Assembly (NCBI RefSeq): GCF_900102535.1
Contig: NZ_FNBP01000002.1
Span: forward strand, 397,128-461,127
Direction: 5' to 3'
From: Sulfitobacter delicatus
Lineage (GTDB): Bacteria > Pseudomonadota > Alphaproteobacteria > Rhodobacterales > Rhodobacteraceae
DNA: 64,000 nt
A program made the position numbers and the translations under genes. Numbering within the stretch: the stretch's first letter is position 1; each line of letters opens with the position of its first letter. Below, piece after piece: positions 54,064 through 61,472 of the stretch. The notes under the pieces are model-generated. The model was not told where the DNA came from. It did not search any database and saw only the letters and a list, made by a program, of their open reading frames with translations.

Positions 54064-55179
54064 ATGCCCCCCATCGACCAGCCCCCCGCAGCCCCGCTCG
54101 AAGAACACCGTTTCCCCTGTGACACCTGCGGGTCGGACATGCGCTTTGACCCCGCGCAGACGCTGCTGGTCTGCGACCATTGCGGCAATGTCGAGCCGAT
54201 CGACGGGACCGGACGCCACGCTTCGGCCATCGCCGAGCAAGATTTCCGCGCCGGGCTGCAAGCCGCCCTGCCCGCCGCCGAGATGGAAGAGACCCGCGTC
54301 ACCACCTGCCCCAACTGCGCGGCGCAGGTGGAGTTCGAGCCCGGCAAACACGCCACCGAATGTCCCTTCTGCGCCACGCCCATCGTGATCGACACCGGCA
54401 CCAACCGCCACATCAAACCCCGCGCCGTGCTGCCCTTTGCCCAATCCGAAGAAAGCGCGCGCGGTGCAATGAAAGACTGGCTCGGCAGCCTCTGGTTCGC
54501 GCCCAATGGCCTGCAACAATATGCCCGCAAGGGGCGGAAAATGCAGGGAATTTACGTACCCTACTGGACCTATGACGCGCGGACGGCCTCCAGCTATCGC
54601 GGCGAGCGGGGCACGGTCTATTACGTGACCCAAACGGTCATGCGCAACGGCAAGCGGGTGCGGCAACAGGTGCCGAAAGTGCGCTGGCGCAGTGCCTCGG
54701 GCCGGGTGGCGCGCTTCTTTGACGATGTGCTGGTGCTGGCCTCACGCTCCCTGCCCAAGAAACACACCGACGCGTTGCACCCTTGGGACCTGTCGTCGCT
54801 GGAACCCTATGCGCCGGAATACCTCGCCGGGTTCAGGGCCGAGGCTTATGGCGTGTCATTGGAAGAAGGCTTTACCCAAGCCCGCGCCCATATGGACCGG
54901 GTGATCGAGCGCGACGTGAAATTCGACATCGGCGGCGACCGCCAGCGGGTGCATGACATCCAGACGCAGGTGAGCGATGTGACCTTCAAACATATCCTGC
55001 TGCCGGTCTGGCTCGCGGCCTATAAATACCGCGGCAAGACCTACCGTTTCGTCGTCAATGGCCACTCTGGCAAGGTGCAGGGCGAACGCCCCTATTCCGC
55101 GATCAAGATCACCATCGCCGTGGTGCTAGGGCTGATCGCCGCCGCCATCGTCGGCTATTTTGTGGCACAGCAGCAATGA
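54064..55179 (+). CDS. Membrane-anchored double zinc-ribbon protein (YdjG-like)
   Basis: 371 residues. Two zinc ribbons at the N-terminus: FPCDTCGSDMRF...LVCDHCGNVEP (about 18-44) and TTCPNCAAQVEFEP...ECPFCATPIV (about 80-106). A middle domain with MQGIYVPYWTYDARTASSYRG and LPVWLAAYKYRGKTYRFVVNGHSGKVQGERPYS, and one C-terminal transmembrane helix (KITIAVVLGLIAAAIVGYFVA). Often labelled as a primosomal helicase-like protein because of the ribbons, but it has no helicase motifs. In Bacillus the relative YdjG works with the SPFH protein YdjI. Overlaps the nitroreductase start by 4 bp. Confidence 0.87.
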   Translation: MPPIDQPPAAPLEEHRFPCDTCGSDMRFDPAQTLLVCDHCGNVEPIDGTGRHASAIAEQDFRAGLQAALPAAEMEETRVTTCPNCAAQVEFEPGKHATECPFCATPIVIDTGTNRHIKPRAVLPFAQSEESARGAMKDWLGSLWFAPNGLQQYARKGRKMQGIYVPYWTYDARTASSYRGERGTVYYVTQTVMRNGKRVRQQVPKVRWRSASGRVARFFDDVLVLASRSLPKKHTDALHPWDLSSLEPYAPEYLAGFRAEAYGVSLEEGFTQARAHMDRVIERDVKFDIGGDRQRVHDIQTQVSDVTFKHILLPVWLAAYKYRGKTYRFVVNGHSGKVQGERPYSAIKITIAVVLGLIAAAIVGYFVAQQQ

Positions 55180-55853
55180 CCGAAACCTTCGACGCCTTCT
55201 CAGACCTCCTGCGCGCCCGCTACTCCTGCCGCGCCTTCCGGCCTGATCCGCTGCCAGAGGCCACGATCACCCAGATCGTCAGCGCCGCCCGCCATGTGCC
55301 CTCGTGGTGCAACGCGCAGCCTTGGCAACTCACCATCACGCGGGGCGAGGCCACCGAACGGTTCCGCGCGGCCCTGCTCGACGCGGCAAACAGCGATGCC
55401 CCGGTCGAGCCGGACCTGCCATGGCCCACAGGCTATTCTGGCGCCTATGCCGAGCGCCGCCGCAGCTGCGGCTTCCAGCTTTATGACGCCGTCGGCATCG
55501 CCAAATCCGACCGCGCCGCCCGCAAAGCGCAGATGTTGCGCAACTTCGCGCTCTTCGACGCGCCCCATGTGGCCATCGTGACCTCTCCCGCTGAACTTGG
55601 CCCCTATGGCGCGATGGACTGCGGCGGTTTTGTGTCGGCCTTCACACTCGCCGCCACCGCCCTCGGCATCGCGAGCATCCCGCAAGCCGCCATCGCCTCC
55701 TACGCCCCGCTGGTGCGCGACCATCTGGACCTGCCCGCCGACCGGCTGGTCCTCTGCGCAATCTCCTTTGGCCTGCCAGATATCGAGCATCCGGCCAATA
55801 AGTTCCGCACCGAACGGGCCGCGCCCGAAACGATCATCGACTGGAAGGACTGA
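55176..55853 (+). CDS. Nitroreductase-family flavoprotein
   Basis: 225 residues. FMN-dependent oxidoreductase fold: [89 protein letters not shown]. The N-terminal RxSxRxF and the last GLPD are typical. Substrate not clear. Overlaps both neighbours closely (4 bp with the zinc-ribbon gene, 1 bp gap to dtd), so co-expressed. Confidence 0.88.
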   Translation: MTETFDAFSDLLRARYSCRAFRPDPLPEATITQIVSAARHVPSWCNAQPWQLTITRGEATERFRAALLDAANSDAPVEPDLPWPTGYSGAYAERRRSCGFQLYDAVGIAKSDRAARKAQMLRNFALFDAPHVAIVTSPAELGPYGAMDCGGFVSAFTLAATALGIASIPQAAIASYAPLVRDHLDLPADRLVLCAISFGLPDIEHPANKFRTERAAPETIIDWKD

Positions 55854-55854
55854 A

Positions 55855-56301
55855 ATGCGCGCGCTTTTGCAACGGGTGACCGAAGCTTCGGTCACGGTCG
55901 AAGAAGATATTGTCGGAAAGATCGGCCCGGGCCTGTTAATCCTCGTCTGTGCCATGCCCGAAGACACCTCCGAGACCGCCGAAAAACTGGCGCTCAAAGT
56001 GTCTAAACTACGCCTGTTCAAAGATAACGCGGGCAAGATGAACCTAAGCCTCACCCAAACCGGCGGCGCGGCCCTGGTGGTCAGCCAGTTCACCCTCGCC
56101 GCCGACACCTCCCGCGGCAATCGACCCGGCTTCTCCGGCGCGGCAAAGCCCGAAATGGCAGAGGCACTTTATAAAAAGTTTGCCCAACATCTCAGCGCAC
56201 TCGGCATCCCAGTAGAAACGGGCCGCTTCGGCGCGGACATGTCGGTCGCCTTGACCAACGATGGCCCGGTCACTCTTTGGCTCGACAGCGCGGCCCCCTA
56301 A
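55855..56301 (+). CDS. dtd: D-aminoacyl-tRNA deacylase
   Basis: 148 residues. Cuts D-amino acids and glycine off mis-charged tRNA. The two cross-subunit motifs are intact: [21 protein letters not shown] and [12 protein letters not shown]-terminal [15 protein letters not shown] is standard. ATG at 55855, one base after the nitroreductase stop. Last gene of the plus-strand run. Confidence 0.96.
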   Translation: MRALLQRVTEASVTVEEDIVGKIGPGLLILVCAMPEDTSETAEKLALKVSKLRLFKDNAGKMNLSLTQTGGAALVVSQFTLAADTSRGNRPGFSGAAKPEMAEALYKKFAQHLSALGIPVETGRFGADMSVALTNDGPVTLWLDSAAP

Positions 56302-56302
56302 C

Positions 56303-56360
56303 TCTTTTTGGCCAAAAATACTTTCGGAGGGGGTGCGGGGGAGGCAGACACCCTCCCCCG
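56303..56360. repeat. Dispersed repeat: TTTTTGGCCAAAAATACTT core plus G-run hairpin
   Basis: Third good copy, starting 1 bp after the dtd stop. Core, then TCGGAGGGGGTG and a 9-bp hairpin CGGGGGAGG, CAGACAC, CCTCCCCCG. May end transcription of dtd. Confidence 0.7.
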
Positions 56361-56394
56361 ATGTCCGTCGCGGCAGGCAGGCCCCCATCTGTCA

Positions 56395-56440
56395 GAAAAG
56401 CATGGGCCGGCAAGCTTGGGAGGAGGTAAGCTTGCCGGCC
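56395..56440 (-). ncRNA. CCUCCUCCC stem-loop RNA 3 (cuckoo/CcsR type) with terminator-like tail
   Basis: 13-bp perfect stem (GGCCGGCAAGCTT / AAGCTTGCCGGCC) with the 10-nt loop ACCTCCTCCC on the minus strand, followed by CATGCTTTTCT, a terminator-like T run. Last of three tandem stem-loops with the same loop downstream of two DUF1127-type genes, as in the cuckoo RNA family and the CcsR RNAs of Rhodobacter sphaeroides. Confidence 0.85.
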
Positions 56441-56445
56441 GGTAT

Positions 56446-56472
56446 AACGGGTCCGGGAGGAGGTGGACCGTT
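56446..56472 (-). ncRNA. CCUCCUCCC stem-loop RNA 2 (cuckoo/CcsR type)
   Basis: 8-bp stem with one bulged base (AACGG(G)TCC / GGACCGTT on the plus strand) around the identical loop, ACCTCCTCCC on the minus strand. Stem sequence is unrelated to that of its neighbours, so the loop is what is conserved. Confidence 0.83.
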
Positions 56473-56482
56473 AATATGCGGC

Positions 56483-56523
56483 GTCAGAGCAGCCCGGGAG
56501 GAGGTGGGCGTCCGACCCCTGAC
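56483..56523 (-). ncRNA. CCUCCUCCC stem-loop RNA 1 (cuckoo/CcsR type)
   Basis: Inner 4-bp stem GCCC / GGGC (56492-56509) around the same 10-nt loop, plus an outer 5-bp pair GTCAG / CTGAC (56483-56487, 56519-56523). The first of the array on the minus strand. Its outer arm competes with the hairpin at 56523-56548. Confidence 0.78.
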
Positions 56524-56548
56524 AATGGCGCGATCAGGCGCGCCATTG
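56523..56548 (-). other. Perfect inverted repeat between DUF1127 gene and RNA array
   Basis: 10-bp stem CAATGGCGCG, ATCAGG, CGCGCCATTG (plus strand). No T run on the minus side, so it is more likely a processing or stabilising hairpin at the 3' end of the DUF1127 messenger than a terminator. Confidence 0.6.
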
Positions 56549-56573
56549 ATCTCTTGCGGTCATAAGTCGGGGC

Positions 56574-56837
56574 TTACAGACCGTCGTATTCTTCGGTGAC
56601 CAGCGCGCGGGCGTGCTGGGGGATGTCGTCACGCGCGATCCCGGCGGAGGCCAGTTGCTCGTCGGTCATTCCGTTCAGCACCGACTGCATGCGCGAGATT
56701 TGCATCTGGGTCACGCCAGCGGCGAAACCTGCGCGGAGCTTGGTGCCCAAAGTGCCGGCGGTGGCCGATACATTGGAAAGAACGTCCCGCAGGGGGGCGC
56801 TATGGGAGGCGGCGGTAAGGGTATGTGTCAGTTTCAT
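56574..56837 (-). CDS. DUF1127-like small protein
   Basis: 87 residues; GAAGGA 8 nt upstream, inside the end of the preceding gene, 4 bp between genes. C-terminal half QISRMQSVLNGMTDEQLASAGIARDDIPQHARALVTEEYDGL follows the DUF1127 plan (helix, then L..(M/L)(S/T)D..L...GI.R.DI) found in small Arg-rich RNA-binding proteins, though with few Arg. The N-terminal half is Ala/Thr-rich. Probably stress-induced with its partner. Confidence 0.78.
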   Translation of the reverse strand: MKLTHTLTAASHSAPLRDVLSNVSATAGTLGTKLRAGFAAGVTQMQISRMQSVLNGMTDEQLASAGIARDDIPQHARALVTEEYDGL

Positions 56838-56841
56838 CGGT

Positions 56842-57072
56842 TCAGTCCTTCAAAAGTTCTTCGCGGGCGAGGCGACGGATGTCACAGCGTACGACGCCAA
56901 AGTCGGCCAATTCGCGGTCGCTGAGCGCCCGGAGCTCGGACAGGGTGCGTCGGTAGGACGCGTGGCGGGCCCAAGCCTTCGTCGTGGCTGTCCAGAACGA
57001 CGCAAAGCGGCTGCGCGGCCCCTTAAATGCGCCCAGAGGCGCGCTGCGGTCTTGTGTAAGTGCCATCGACAT
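56842..57072 (-). CDS. DUF1127 protein, CcaF1-like
   Basis: 76 residues, AAAGGAG 8 nt before the ATG. C-terminal RRTLSELRALSDRELADFGVVRCDIRRLAREEL is a classic DUF1127 domain; the N-terminal half is basic (GAFKGPRSRFASFWTATTKAWARHASY). In Rhodobacter sphaeroides a DUF1127 protein, CcaF1, is encoded in front of four CCUCCUCCC-loop RNAs and binds RNA; the same order is seen here. First gene of the operon. Confidence 0.88.
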   Translation of the reverse strand: MSMALTQDRSAPLGAFKGPRSRFASFWTATTKAWARHASYRRTLSELRALSDRELADFGVVRCDIRRLAREELLKD

Positions 57073-57513
57073 GGTGCGGCTCCTTTCAGAATGCTGCGGT
57101 GCAACATCAATGCTGCAATGCAGAGTTAGTCCGCCCCTGGGAGGTTTTAAACTGCCAAATGCGCATAGGCGCTATGTTCTCAGCGAAGGGCGCGATCTTG
57201 CTTTCCCTTTGGTCAAGAAAGCCTTCTAAATAAGCGCTTTGCGAAAAATTGACGGGTTTTGTCGGGGCAAATGGGGGCCTTTGAAACGCCCCATACGGTA
57301 GCGGATTGGGCACCGACCGCCCTCCCCGTAGAGGGTGACTTTGCGGGGTTTCGGCAGGCGGAATTGGGGTGCGCGGCGAGGCACAGCGCCAGACATTCAG
57401 GATTTATCGCCCTCTAAGGACGGTGCCGCCCGCCGCACCAAACTGCGCGGCGGAAATGCAAAACCGCCGGCCTTTCGGCCGACGGTTCTGGTCTTCTACA
57501 TCGTCGAGAAAGC
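57073..57513. other. Intergenic region with promoter of the DUF1127 operon
   Basis: About 440 bp. Its left 120 bp should carry the DUF1127 promoter on the minus strand (possible CTTGACC element near 57221-57215); boxes are uncertain. The sequence GCAGCATT occurs twice, 18 bp apart, at 57088-57117 in minus-strand view. The right end holds the terminator of the acyl-CoA synthetase gene. No other gene supported. Confidence 0.45.
57463..57486 (-). terminator. Rho-independent terminator of the acyl-CoA synthetase gene
   Basis: ACCGCCGGCC, TTTC, GGCCGACGGT: 10-bp stem with one mismatch. On the minus strand it is followed by TTTTGCATTT. Lies 28 bp after the stop codon. Confidence 0.8.
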
Positions 57514-59397
57514 TTAGGCCGTCGCAGGCTCCCATGGGCGGGTATAGACGCTGAGCACTTTGCCGACTTCCTCGTGGCTGGCACCGTTCATCGTCACCTG
57601 TGCCACCAGACCGCGCTTCTTGTCGTCGGTCACCTCGGTCACCCGTGCGGCGCAATCGGCTTTTTCCAGACTGCCGTTATAAATCCGGGTGATCGCATTT
57701 TTACGCAGATCGGGTTTGAAAATCTTGCCCACCGCGGTTTTGGGCAGTTCATCCATGATCGTAAGATGCTTTGGCTGCGCCGCGCGTTCCGTCACCTTCT
57801 CGCGCACAAACGCCAACAGTTCTTCCTCGCTCGTCTCGCCGCCGTCGACCAGTTCGACAAAGGCGCAGGGCACCTCGCCCGCATGGGCGTCAGGCTGGCC
57901 GATGGCGCCAGCGAAGGCCACGGCTTCATGGCCCAGCAGCGCCTCTTCGATCTCCGCCGGGTCAATGTTGTGACCGCCACGAATGATCAGGTCCTTGGCG
58001 CGGCCCGTGATCCAGATATAGCCGTCGCCGTCGATCCGGCCCAGATCGCCTGTGCGCAGGTATTTGCCGTGGTAGAAGAGGTCTTTGTTCTTCTCTTCCT
58101 CGACATAGGTATGGCCCGCAAAGACGCCGGGGTTCGACACGCAGATTTCGCCAATCTCATCCACATCGGCGTCGATCGGACCGTCCGGCGTGTTCTTGAT
58201 GATGCGCACGTCGGTATAGGGAAAAGCGATGCCGATGGAGCCGACCTTTTTAATGCCGTCCGTCGGGTTACAGGACACCAGACAGGTCGCCTCGGTCAGG
58301 CCGTAGCCTTCGACCAGCGTGACGCCTGTGGCCTTCTCAAAGCGGCGGAAGAGTTCCAGCGGCAGCGGTGCGGAGCCTGAGAAGGCGGTTTTCACGGTGC
58401 TCACGTCCGCATCAATGGGCCGCTGCATCTTGGCCGAAATGGCTGTCGGTACGGTGATGATAAAGGTGATCTTCCAGCGCTCGACCAGCTTCCAGAAGTT
58501 GTCGAACACCCCGTCGCCCCGGTAGCCCTGCGGCGTGGGGAAGACCACATGTGCGCCGGAGGCCACGGCGGCCATCAGGATCACGTGGCAGGCAAAAACG
58601 TGGAACAGCGGCAGCGGACACATAATGTTGTCGTTTTCGCCAAAGAGCAGGCGATGGCCGAGCCAGCCGTTGTAGATCAGCCCGGAATACTTGTGCTGCG
58701 CCACCTTCGGCATGCCGGTTGTGCCGCCCGTGTGGAAATAGCAGGCGACGCGGTCTTCTTGGACGTCTTCGAAGTCCAGCGTGGTGCTCTGCTTGGCGAT
58801 CTCGGCGTTGAAGTTTTTGTAGGTCGCCTGGTTCTCGGCCAGCCCTTTGGGCCGCACCAGGGGCACGATCCAGCTTTTGGGCGGGGTCAGGTAGCGGACG
58901 AGGTCGACCTCAAGCACCGTATGGACGTTGGGCGCGAGCTTGACCGCTTCGGCGGTTTTCTGGGCCACATCCGTCTTGGGGAAAGGCCGCAGGGTGACGA
59001 CGACAGACGCCCCCACTTCGCGCAGGATCGCGCCGATTTGCTCGGCGTCCAGCAGCGGGTTGATCGGGCTGACGATCCCCGCCACGGCACCACCCAGCAA
59101 GGTGATCGTGGTCTCGTTACAGTTCGGCAGCACATAGGCCACGACGTCTTTTTCCCCGATGCCCAGGCTGCGGAACAGGTTCGCGGCCTGTGTCACGCGG
59201 CCATGCAGCTCTTTCCAGCTGAGCGTCTCGGCCTTGTCCTTCGGGCCAGAGAAAATCTGGTAGCTGACGGCGTTGTTGTTGGGAAACTTCCCAGCGGTGT
59301 TGCTGAGCATGCCATAGAGCGTCTTGGCGATATCGCGGTCTTCCCACGGCATTTCCGCCGCGATGGCGTTGCGGTCCTCGATCCCGGCGAATGTCAT
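57514..59397 (-). CDS. Acyl-CoA synthetase (AMP-forming)
   Basis: 627 residues from the ATG at 59397, with a strong AGGGGAGGAG ribosome site. ANL superfamily: P-loop YFHTGGTTGMPKVAQHKYSG, FSGSAPLPLELFRRFEKATG, VEGYGLTEATCLVSCNP, YLRTGDLGRIDGDGYIWITGRAKDLIIRGGHNIDPAEIE and C-terminal PKTAVGKIFKPDLRK with catalytic Lys. Activates a carboxylic acid to acyl-CoA. Substrate (fatty acid, aromatic or short-chain acid) cannot be fixed. Its ribosome site is complementary to 8 nt of the CCUCCUCCC RNA loops encoded next door. Confidence 0.9.
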   Translation of the reverse strand: MTFAGIEDRNAIAAEMPWEDRDIAKTLYGMLSNTAGKFPNNNAVSYQIFSGPKDKAETLSWKELHGRVTQAANLFRSLGIGEKDVVAYVLPNCNETTITLLGGAVAGIVSPINPLLDAEQIGAILREVGASVVVTLRPFPKTDVAQKTAEAVKLAPNVHTVLEVDLVRYLTPPKSWIVPLVRPKGLAENQATYKNFNAEIAKQSTTLDFEDVQEDRVACYFHTGGTTGMPKVAQHKYSGLIYNGWLGHRLLFGENDNIMCPLPLFHVFACHVILMAAVASGAHVVFPTPQGYRGDGVFDNFWKLVERWKITFIITVPTAISAKMQRPIDADVSTVKTAFSGSAPLPLELFRRFEKATGVTLVEGYGLTEATCLVSCNPTDGIKKVGSIGIAFPYTDVRIIKNTPDGPIDADVDEIGEICVSNPGVFAGHTYVEEEKNKDLFYHGKYLRTGDLGRIDGDGYIWITGRAKDLIIRGGHNIDPAEIEEALLGHEAVAFAGAIGQPDAHAGEVPCAFVELVDGGETSEEELLAFVREKVTERAAQPKHLTIMDELPKTAVGKIFKPDLRKNAITRIYNGSLEKADCAARVTEVTDDKKRGLVAQVTMNGASHEEVGKVLSVYTRPWEPATA

Positions 59398-59533
59398 TAG
59401 GTCTCCTCCCCTGTTGCCGGTATGCCGGCTTGTTCTCCTGTTGCCAGACTGCGGCGAAACGCGCGGTTTCGCAAGCAATCGGCAGCAGGAAACGCTACGT
59501 TAACGGGGGTGACGTTGCGCCAGTGGGCTGGCG

Positions 59534-61342
59534 CTATGCGGCGACGGCCCCATCGGTGAACTGAAGCCGCGCCAGACGGGCGTAGAGACCATCGCTGGCA
59601 ACCAATTCGTCATGGGTGCCGATGGCGGCGATGCGCCCGGCTTCCATGACGACGATGCGGTCGGCCATTTTCACCGTCGCCAGACGGTGCGCCACGATCA
59701 GCGTGGTGCGGTCGGCGCTGAGACGGTCCACGGCGGCTTGCACCAGCCCTTCGCTTTCGGAATCCAGCGCGCTGGTGGCCTCGTCCAGCAGCAGCACGGG
59801 CGCGTCGCGCAGGATGGCGCGGGCGATGGCGATGCGTTGCTTTTGCCCGCCCGAGAGCATCACACCGCGTTCGCCGAGATAGCTGTCATAGCTTTCGGGT
59901 AGCGCGGTGATGAACTCATGCGCCGCGGCGGCGCGGGCGGCTTCTTCGACTTCGGCATCTGTGGCATCAGGCCGCCCAAAGCGGATGTTTTCCGAGGCCG
60001 TGGCGGCAAAGATCACCGGGTCTTGCGGCACCAGCGCCACGGCGCGGCGGAAGTGGTCGCGGGCCATGTCGCGCAGGTCGACCCCGTCGAGGGTGATGCG
60101 GCCAGAGGCGGGGTCATAAAAGCGCAGGATCAACTGGATGATGGTGGTCTTGCCCGCGCCCGAGGGGCCGACGAAGGCCACGGTTTCGCCGGGGCGGATG
60201 TCGAGGTCGATGCCGTCAAGTGCGGCCACATCGGGCCGCGCGGGATAGGTGAACTGGACGTTTTCAAAGGCAATGTGTCCGGCGACCTTTTCAGGCAGCG
60301 TTTGCGCAGTCTCGGGGGCCGGGTCTTTGACCGTGTCCTGCGCTTGCAGCAAGTCGATCAGACGCTCGGTGGCACCCGCAGCGCGTTGCAACTCGCTCCA
60401 GATTTCCGAGAGCGCTGCGACGGCCCCGGCGACCATGACGGCATAGATCACGAATTGCACCAACGCGCCCGCGCTCATCGCATCGGCCCGCACGTCGCGC
60501 GCGCCGATCCAGAGCACGCCGACCACGCCGGTGAAGACCAGAAAGATCACGATCACGGTCATCGCGGCGCGGGTCTTGATCCGGCGTTGGGCTGCGTCAA
60601 AGGAGGCTTCGGTCATCTGCGCGAACTGGCCGCGGCTGGCGGTTTCATGGGTAAAGGCTTGGACCGTTTGCACGGCTGTCAGCGATTCGGAGGCGTTGCC
60701 CGAGCTTGCAGCGATCCAGTCTTGGTTCTCGCGGCTCAGCCCGCGCAGGCGGCGGCCCAGTGTCAGGATCGGGATGATCACAGCGGGCACGATCAGCAGC
60801 ACCAGCCCGGTCAGCTTGGCCGAGGTCAGCAGCATCAGCCCCAGACCACCGGTGAAGATCAGCACATTGCGCAGGGCGATGGAGACCGAAGAGCCGATCA
60901 CCGAAAGGATCAACGTGGTGTCGGTGGTGATGCGGCTCAGGACTTCGCCGGTCATGATGCGCTCGTAGAACGCCGGGCTCATGCCGATCACGCGATCAAA
61001 TACCGCACGGCGGATGTCGGCCACGACCCGCTCGCCTAGACGTGTCACCAGCGCATAGCGCAGCCCGGTGCCCACGGCGAGCAGCCCGGCGATGATCAGC
61101 GCGGCGAGGAAATACTGGTCGAGCAATGCGGCTTCGTCGGCGCTGAAATTGTCGATCACCCGACGCACGGCCAAAGGCAACGTGAGCGAGATCATCGCCG
61201 TCAGCACCAGCGCCGCGCCTGCGGCCGCCATCAGCAACCGGTAGGGCCGCATGAAGGGCATGAGCGCCGCAAGCGCCCCGATCCGCCGCGATTTCTCGCG
61301 TTCGTCTTTGGCAGTCGGTGCAGGTGTGGGCGTGCGGGCCAT
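59534..61342 (-). CDS. ABC transporter, fused permease-ATPase (MsbA/LmrA type)
   Basis: 602 residues from the ATG at 61342 (AAAGGAA 7 nt upstream). Six-helix exporter domain (about 30-320) with FYERIMTGEVLSRITTDTTLI, then ATPase: Walker A VGPSGAGKTTII, Q-loop ALVPQDPVIF, signature LSGGQKQRIAIARA, Walker B VLLLDEATSALD, H-loop VAHRLATV. Homodimeric exporter of lipids or hydrophobic drugs. Same direction as the permease-like gene upstream, 130 bp away. Confidence 0.93.
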   Translation of the reverse strand: MARTPTPAPTAKDEREKSRRIGALAALMPFMRPYRLLMAAAGAALVLTAMISLTLPLAVRRVIDNFSADEAALLDQYFLAALIIAGLLAVGTGLRYALVTRLGERVVADIRRAVFDRVIGMSPAFYERIMTGEVLSRITTDTTLILSVIGSSVSIALRNVLIFTGGLGLMLLTSAKLTGLVLLIVPAVIIPILTLGRRLRGLSRENQDWIAASSGNASESLTAVQTVQAFTHETASRGQFAQMTEASFDAAQRRIKTRAAMTVIVIFLVFTGVVGVLWIGARDVRADAMSAGALVQFVIYAVMVAGAVAALSEIWSELQRAAGATERLIDLLQAQDTVKDPAPETAQTLPEKVAGHIAFENVQFTYPARPDVAALDGIDLDIRPGETVAFVGPSGAGKTTIIQLILRFYDPASGRITLDGVDLRDMARDHFRRAVALVPQDPVIFAATASENIRFGRPDATDAEVEEAARAAAAHEFITALPESYDSYLGERGVMLSGGQKQRIAIARAILRDAPVLLLDEATSALDSESEGLVQAAVDRLSADRTTLIVAHRLATVKMADRIVVMEAGRIAAIGTHDELVASDGLYARLARLQFTDGAVAA

Positions 61343-61432
61343 GGGCGTTCCTTTGTCTTTCGACAAAGGTCATGGCGCGGGCATGGGGCGGGGTCAAGCA
61401 GGACTGGCCCTTAGGGACAATCTGCCGCCCTG

Positions 61433-61462
61433 CCCTGCGGCGCTTATGCCAGCGCCGCAGGG
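61433..61462 (-). terminator. Possible terminator / strong hairpin
   Basis: Perfect 11-bp stem CCCTGCGGCGC, TTATGCCA, GCGCCGCAGGG just after the purine nucleoside permease stop. No T run on the minus side, so Rho-independent action is doubtful. Confidence 0.45.
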
Positions 61463-61472
61463 GTCGTATCGT

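Noticed and set aside
54064..55179. Primosomal protein N' / helicase
   Set aside because: Only zinc ribbons are shared; Walker motifs are absent and a C-terminal membrane helix is present.
59918..61039. 373-codon plus-strand frame opposite the ABC transporter
   Set aside because: Antisense shadow with low-complexity Gly/Gln/His content.
61433..61462. Riboswitch or attenuator before the ABC transporter gene
   Set aside because: Only one strong hairpin next to a stop codon; no alternative pairing or conserved aptamer seen.
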